DNA of 47,278 nucleotides, taken from Cloacimonetes bacterium UBA5835 (lineage in GTDB: Bacteria; Cloacimonadota; Cloacimonadia; Cloacimonadales; Cloacimonadaceae). Made by a program: the position numbers and the translations under genes. The notes beneath the pieces were generated by a model, which had not been told where the DNA came from, did not search any database, and saw only the letters and a program-made list of their open reading frames with translations. How positions within the stretch are numbered: the first letter of the stretch is position 1; every line of letters starts with the position of its first letter. Shown here piece by piece: positions 42,592 to 47,278 of the stretch. Where the stretch lies: assembly GCA_002432865.1 (NCBI GenBank), contig DJGX01000035.1, positions 48,891 to 96,168 of the forward strand. The letters run 5' to 3'.

Positions 42592-44152
42592 TTTTTAAGA
42601 GCAGATTGCGTTTTTGCATTATTGAACTTATCCATCCAATACCAACCAGCAATAAAGAAGGTAAAACAATGGCAACAATCTTGATTATGAGTTTAATTCT
42701 GCGTTCGGTTTTTACAGGCTCGCCCCAAACGAGATTATGTTTGTGCATATAATAAGGAATATCCAAAATGCTTTTCTGTAAATGACGGGAACGAATAGCA
42801 ATCATATCTGGACGGTCCATTAACCAATCCACAGCATTCAGAATAATGTGATAGCGGTTCTCGTAAATCGGATTATCGGGATCAATATATAGCTCTCTAT
42901 CCGCAAAAACAACAATTTTACCATCTTTAACTTCAGAAATAAAACCGGGTTGTTTGGCGTCTGGCTTATGGGCAAAATAACTTTCCATTCTGCCTTCCAC
43001 TATGGCTCCCAAGGGAATTGGCGGATTCACAAAAACCTCTGGATCGGGGTGTAAAAACATACTTGCATCCAGTTGATAATCGGGACCTTCTAAAAATGCG
43101 CTGCTGGTAGAAGTAGCCAGAATAGTTTGAAACTTTAAACCTGGCTTTTTATTAAAAATAATGCCATTTCCCATATAAATTACAATATTGGATATATTCT
43201 GTGTGATGGGATGTTGAGAACCCCTTAATACAGGATAAACAGGAAAAGAGATATTGGTATCCACACCCATTTGTCTAGAATCGCAAAAAATGTCCATAGC
43301 TATGGCGTTGCTAAATTTAATACCGTAATTTTCCAGAATATCAAAGAGGTTAGAATCCAGCTCCAGAACTCTTTCGCCATCCGAAGCCATTTTATCTGCT
43401 AAAACAACTAGTTTACCTCCTTTCATAATATACTGATCTAAGTTATACAGCTGAACGGTTGTTAAAGAATCAAAACCAGAATGAAAGATCATTACTTCTG
43501 TCTGTTGCGGAGGTTCTTTCAGATTAGTAAAATGGACATTATAATTAGAATTAAGCTCGTTCTCATATTTCTGTTTGGGCATTATTGTATATAGAGAATC
43601 GGTAAAAGCTGTAACATCAGGCAAAGTATAACGGGATATTTTTTGAATCTTTAGCGTCATTTCGTATTCCAGTTTATTTTGCATCTCAGGCAACACATAT
43701 AATGATTCGTAATTGCCCTGATATTCAAAAACCAGACCATAGATAATCTCTTTAGTAGTAGTTTTATCGTTCTCAAAAATCTGGAAATACATAGTAGGAA
43801 TGCCATACAATTGAGTTTTATTTTTCAGTTCTTCTTGGGTGAGCCCGGTAATAATATCATAGTGAAATTTACCTTTGCCAGCTTGTCGATACTCTTCTAA
43901 AAGGTCCTTCACATAGCGGTCTATTGTATTCATCTGGGGTGGTAATTCTTTACTGGCATAAAGCTTAACTACCATATTGTCTTCCAGTTTGCTCACTGCA
44001 TACTTGCTGATCTTGCTAAGAGAATAAGCTTTATTGTGTGAAAAATCCCAACGTATTTTAGCATAAGAACCAATCAGCAAAATCATCAAAACAATCCCCA
44101 GTTTGATTAATAGGTTGGATAAAATGGAGCTTATCTTTTTTGCCTTTTTCAT
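42578..44152 (-). CDS. GldG-like ABC auxiliary protein
   Basis: The 524-aa protein has a membrane span near the N-terminus (LLIKLGIVLMILLIGSYA), an ABC_transp_aux domain (about 30-390, beginning IRWDFSHNKAYSLSKISK) and a second span close to the C-terminus (IKIVAIVLPSLLLVGIGWI). The arrangement is that of GldG, which in Bacteroidetes pairs with GldA and GldF and was first linked to gliding. No gliding genes are in the window, so a general export or cell-envelope role is likelier. It begins directly after the permease stop (TAAATG). Confidence 0.85.
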   Translation of the reverse strand: MKKAKKISSILSNLLIKLGIVLMILLIGSYAKIRWDFSHNKAYSLSKISKYAVSKLEDNMVVKLYASKELPPQMNTIDRYVKDLLEEYRQAGKGKFHYDIITGLTQEELKNKTQLYGIPTMYFQIFENDKTTTKEIIYGLVFEYQGNYESLYVLPEMQNKLEYEMTLKIQKISRYTLPDVTAFTDSLYTIMPKQKYENELNSNYNVHFTNLKEPPQQTEVMIFHSGFDSLTTVQLYNLDQYIMKGGKLVVLADKMASDGERVLELDSNLFDILENYGIKFSNAIAMDIFCDSRQMGVDTNISFPVYPVLRGSQHPITQNISNIVIYMGNGIIFNKKPGLKFQTILATSTSSAFLEGPDYQLDASMFLHPDPEVFVNPPIPLGAIVEGRMESYFAHKPDAKQPGFISEVKDGKIVVFADRELYIDPDNPIYENRYHIILNAVDWLMDRPDMIAIRSRHLQKSILDIPYYMHKHNLVWGEPVKTERRIKLIIKIVAIVLPSLLLVGIGWISSIMQKRNLLLKNEEE

Positions 44153-44875
44153 TTAACGCTCCTGCATCAGGTTCCTGCTCTGTAAATTAAATTGAGCCAG
44201 TAATGCAAAAATAACGGTTACACCAAGAAAGAACAGAATATCGCGCGTGTCGATCACTCCCTTTAGAAAACTACTTAAATGATAATCAAAACTCAAGTAC
44301 TGTACAACTGGAAGAACCCTGAAAGGTAAGAGTGGTAAAACAAATTTCAACACATAAAAAGCAGCTGAAATTAGCAACGCCAGAACAAAAGCCAAAATCT
44401 GATTACTGGGAAAACTGGAAGCAAAAACACCTATGGAAGCATAAGCAAAACCAACCATAATTAATCCTATATATCCACAAATTATTGCTCCGTAGTCTAT
44501 TCCTTCACCAAAAATCACAATGATTACAAAAAAAGTTAAAGAGAGGAAAATAATTGTTATGATCTGATACAATGCAGCCAGAATTTTTCCCCAAATTATG
44601 GAAGAGAGTTTTATCGGAAGCGTGGATAATAATTCCAAAGTTCCGCTCTGTCTCTCTTTTGCTATGCTTCCCATCGTTATTGCAGGAATATAAAATAGGA
44701 AAATTATATGGATCATCTCAAATAGAAACCGTAGCTCAGCTTGTCCAATCTTGAAAACCATATTAGAAAAAAAGACCCCAATAACCACTAAAAAAAGGAT
44801 AAACACAATATAGGTAGAAACCAACCGCATAGCTACTTGATATTCTTTTTTGGCAATAGTGAAAACAGTTGTCAT
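44153..44875 (-). CDS. ABC transporter permease, GldF-like
   Basis: The 240-aa protein has about six hydrophobic spans and the ABC-2 permease pattern, including the conserved cytoplasmic KERQSGTLELLSTLPIKLS (about 69-87). The channel partner of the ATPase at 44872, with which its start overlaps by four bases (ATGA), and of the GldG-like protein. Confidence 0.87.
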   Translation of the reverse strand: MTTVFTIAKKEYQVAMRLVSTYIVFILFLVVIGVFFSNMVFKIGQAELRFLFEMIHIIFLFYIPAITMGSIAKERQSGTLELLSTLPIKLSSIIWGKILAALYQIITIIFLSLTFFVIIVIFGEGIDYGAIICGYIGLIMVGFAYASIGVFASSFPSNQILAFVLALLISAAFYVLKFVLPLLPFRVLPVVQYLSFDYHLSSFLKGVIDTRDILFFLGVTVIFALLAQFNLQSRNLMQER

Positions 44876-45888
44876 TGTTGCTCCTCTTCATCTATAGAAG
44901 TTATATGAGCATTTTGTTCTTCTTGCTCAGGGGAAGCGACTTCTGTCTTCGCAGAACTATATTCACCTTCCGTAAGCTCATGGAAAATAGATTCCAAGCT
45001 CAATTTACTGGTAGAAAGTTCCAAAATTAACCAACCCTTCTGTCTGATAAAACTCGCCAGTTCTTTGCGCAAATCAATTTCCGAGGTTTCATAAAAACCC
45101 ATTTTGCAGATAGTTTCAGTTTGCAAAAACACTTCCATTTCCAAAAAAGGATACATTGCCAAAAAATCTGAAAAATCGACATTATCACCCTGAACTTCCA
45201 AGGTTAGCAATCTGCTCTTCTTCAAGTAATTTGGTAAATTATCTTTCGTGTCATCCACAATTATTTTGCCTTTATTGATAATTACAATCCTGTCACATAA
45301 AGCCTGAACCTCCTGCATTATATGGCTGGAAAGCAAAACCATTTTCTCTTTACCAAGCTCTCGAATAAGCTCTCTAATTTCAATTATTTGATTGGGGTCA
45401 AGCCCGGAAGTAGGCTCATCCATAATTAATATGCGTGGATTATGTAAAATTGCCTGCGCTAAACCTGTGCGTTGACGATAACCTTTGGATAGCGTTCCTA
45501 TCTTTTGATATAAGACCTCTTTTAATCCACAGTTTTTAACTACATAATCTAAGCGCTCTTTAAAATAATCTCGTTTTAGCTTTCTTAATGAAGCAAAATA
45601 TGCCAATAATTCAATTACCGTCATTTCATCATAAAGCGGATTATGCTCAGGTAAATAACCAATTTGGCTACTGGCTTTAATCGGATTGGCAAAGATGCTT
45701 TCTCCATCTATTTCTATGTTTCCTGAAGTGGGTTGTAAATAGCCCACAATCATCCTAAGGGTAGTTGTTTTACCTGCTCCATTAGGCCCTAAAAAGCCCA
45801 AAATTTCTCTATCTTGAATGCAAAAGCTGATATCGTCAACAGCTTTAATATTGCCGAAATTACGGCTTAAATTCTCAATTTTTATCAT
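44872..45888 (-). CDS. ABC transporter ATP-binding protein, GldA-like
   Basis: In this 338-aa ATPase the markers are Walker A GPNGAGKTT (about 34-42), Q-loop YLPEHNP, signature LSKGYRQR (a normal variant), Walker B ILIMDEPTSGLD and the switch His in SSHIM. Residues about 225-300 form an accessory domain like DUF4162; the last 35 are very acidic and Glu/Gln-rich. It energises the GldF/GldG-like complex. It is three bases upstream of the adaptor gene's stop in the same operon order adaptor-ATPase-permease. Confidence 0.9.
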   Translation of the reverse strand: MIKIENLSRNFGNIKAVDDISFCIQDREILGFLGPNGAGKTTTLRMIVGYLQPTSGNIEIDGESIFANPIKASSQIGYLPEHNPLYDEMTVIELLAYFASLRKLKRDYFKERLDYVVKNCGLKEVLYQKIGTLSKGYRQRTGLAQAILHNPRILIMDEPTSGLDPNQIIEIRELIRELGKEKMVLLSSHIMQEVQALCDRIVIINKGKIIVDDTKDNLPNYLKKSRLLTLEVQGDNVDFSDFLAMYPFLEMEVFLQTETICKMGFYETSEIDLRKELASFIRQKGWLILELSTSKLSLESIFHELTEGEYSSAKTEVASPEQEEQNAHITSIDEEEQQ

Positions 45889-45890
45889 TA

Positions 45891-47063
45891 TTACATCATC
45901 ATAAAGTTATTCTTTGCGGTTCCAGGTTCATTCAGCAGAATTATATCTCCTTCTTTAAGCCCTTCAATCACTTCCACCTGTAATAAATCGTTAGTACCAA
46001 GTTTTATGGGAGTTGATACATAATTTGGAGTAGCACTTGTTTTTTCTTTATCATTGGCTTTTGTTGCGGGAGTAGAAGTTGTGTTTCCTGTTACCAGATA
46101 AACGATATCCTGATTTTTATCGTTGCTAAAAACTGCTCGAATTGGTATTACCAAAACATTTTCACGAGAATCTGCCAGAATAGTTACATTTGCTGTCATT
46201 CCAGGTTTTGCAATTTTACCATTGGTGTTAATACTGATTTCAATAGGGAAAACCTTGGCATTATTTTCGATTATAGCTTGAGGGGCAATTCTAACAACTC
46301 TACCTTCGTATTTCTCATAGGGAAGAGCATCTAACGATATTTCCGCATTTTGGCTAAGCTTGAACTTGGAAATATCCACTTCGTTGATGTTACTTTTAAT
46401 GATCATTTGGTTCAAATCGGCAATTTTCATTATTACTGTGCCTTCTCCATAGCTCGTTAAACTGGATTGAACCATTTCTCCTTCGTTTATATTGCGCTCA
46501 ATAACAACTCCGCTGGAAGTGGCATAAACATGAGTAACTTTTCCTGGAACATCAAGATCGCGGATCATTTCATATTGACTGCTAGCTTGAGCATATTCAA
46601 TTTCGGCTGCCTGTAAAGCATCGGATGCCTTATCATATTCTTCCTGCGAGATAAATTGTTTCTTTAAAAGAACAGTCTTGTCAGCCAAATCCTTACGCGC
46701 ATTTTTCAGGTTTATTTCTGCTTTTTGCAACATCGCTTTCGTGTTAAACAATGTATTTGCCTGATTATAGTCCGGTTCAATATCGGCAATTATCTGTCCG
46801 GAGGTAACATAATCATTTTCATCAGCATAAAATTTTACTATTTTACCACTCACCTTGGACTTCAGAGAAACCATTGCTTTGGGTTGAACTTCACCGGTAA
46901 TTTCTATCCGGGAAGATATATCGCCCCGCTTTACAGTGTAGGTCTCTTCTTCTGTCGACTGAACTTTTTCCGGTTGTTTCTTTTTGCCGCAGCTCTTGGC
47001 AAAAAGCAAGCCCGCTACAATCAGAACGATTATTCCGATTATGATCCACCATTTCTTACGCAT
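45891..47063 (-). CDS. HlyD/RND-type periplasmic adaptor protein
   Basis: The 390-aa protein has an N-terminal anchor (WWIIIGIIVLIVAGLLFAKS) and the order typical of MacA/AcrA-type adaptors: lipoyl half (VQPKAMVSLKSKVSGKIVKF, about 56-75), helical hairpin (about 95-165, AEINLKNARKDLADKTVLLK), second lipoyl half (VTHVYATSSGVVIERNINEG) and barrel domains. It ends EPGTAKNNFMMM. It bridges an inner-membrane pump to an outer-membrane factor. It leads the ABC cluster; no TolC-like gene is in view. Confidence 0.9.
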   Translation of the reverse strand: MRKKWWIIIGIIVLIVAGLLFAKSCGKKKQPEKVQSTEEETYTVKRGDISSRIEITGEVQPKAMVSLKSKVSGKIVKFYADENDYVTSGQIIADIEPDYNQANTLFNTKAMLQKAEINLKNARKDLADKTVLLKKQFISQEEYDKASDALQAAEIEYAQASSQYEMIRDLDVPGKVTHVYATSSGVVIERNINEGEMVQSSLTSYGEGTVIMKIADLNQMIIKSNINEVDISKFKLSQNAEISLDALPYEKYEGRVVRIAPQAIIENNAKVFPIEISINTNGKIAKPGMTANVTILADSRENVLVIPIRAVFSNDKNQDIVYLVTGNTTSTPATKANDKEKTSATPNYVSTPIKLGTNDLLQVEVIEGLKEGDIILLNEPGTAKNNFMMM

Positions 47064-47278
47064 AATACCTCTATTTTTTTGACTATTTCACTTATAATAA
47101 AACACAAGTGGAAAAAGCAGAATTTGTGTCAACTTAAAAAGTCATTCGCTTTCTTTGTTGTCGCTCTTTGAGTTAAAATCGGTGTTGTTTGTAGTCTTCC
47201 ACATCATTTCATTCTTTTCTCTATCTTTGCATAAGGTCACCAATAATATCATAGTATATGCCGATTTTGACTTAAAGC
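47064..47278. other. Upstream region of the adaptor gene, window edge
   Basis: No ORF is evident. On the minus strand TTGACA (complement at 47127-47132) lies about 65 bp before the adaptor start, with TATTAT-like bases nearer the gene, but the spacing of 27 bp is too long for a confident promoter. A neighbouring gene may begin beyond the edge. Confidence 0.4.

Noticed and set aside
46725..47171. 148-codon plus-strand ORF opposite the adaptor gene
   Set aside because: It is the antisense of a well-supported HlyD-type gene and has no recognisable protein.

Overview
The window looks like a chromosome segment of a low-GC, Gram-negative, anaerobic bacterium, most likely of the Candidatus Cloacimonas (Cloacimonadota/WWE1) kind. 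This is inferred from the gene content: a secreted beta-helix protein with a Por/type IX-type C-terminal sorting domain, a GldA/F/G-like ABC cassette with a DUF4340 protein, an outer-membrane TonB receptor, a short 2[4Fe-4S] ferredoxin and an M16 protease. The species cannot be proved from the window.

The most important structure is a pair of related Mu/Tn7-like transposons in opposite orientation. Element A covers 1-9686; its left tip lies outside the window. Element B is complete at 25236-37546 (12,311 bp) and is flanked by the 5-bp direct repeat GCAAT. Each carries the same core, read inwards from its outer end: a control region with many CACTGTGACA boxes, a 122-codon ORF overlapping it, a DDE transposase (663 aa), a MuB/TnsC/TniB-type ATPase (238 aa) and a winged-helix-like protein (193-201 aa). 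The two cores align without net insertion or deletion for about 3.76 kb and then diverge abruptly inside the last codons of the third gene. From there each element has its own cargo. The inner ends carry five (A) or six (B) copies of a 20-21 bp box, ATTTGCAA..TGATAC, as expected for multi-site transposase-bound ends.

Cargo of A (3962-9378): a lipoprotein, a uracil-DNA-glycosylase-superfamily protein, an exported beta-propeller protein and an exported helical-repeat protein. Cargo of B (25476-33234), all on the minus strand: an AAA+ ATPase, a 64-aa ORF, a Sel1-repeat/DUF4268-like protein, a single-span membrane protein with repeated basic motifs, an Nmad3-type putative nucleotide-modification protein, a TerB-like/DUF4268-like protein and a TM2-domain membrane protein. 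B's set looks like an undescribed TerB/Nmad-linked defence or stress module; that function is inference.

The host segment between the elements (9687-25235) holds a methyltransferase and polysaccharide deacetylase pair, an ABC ATPase with a TonB receptor, a small four-repeat protein, a lipoprotein with an M16 protease, the sorting-domain beta-helix protein, a ferredoxin and a PcfJ-like protein. It also has a 73-bp dispersed inverted repeat and a pair of hairpin-bearing 49-bp repeats. Right of element B are two glycosyltransferases behind a near-consensus promoter that starts 16 bp beyond the transposon's flanking repeat. A minus-strand cluster follows: adaptor protein, ABC ATPase, permease, GldG-like protein, DUF4340 protein, GNAT acetyltransferase and phosphofructokinase. 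No rRNA, tRNA, CRISPR array or phage structural gene was seen.
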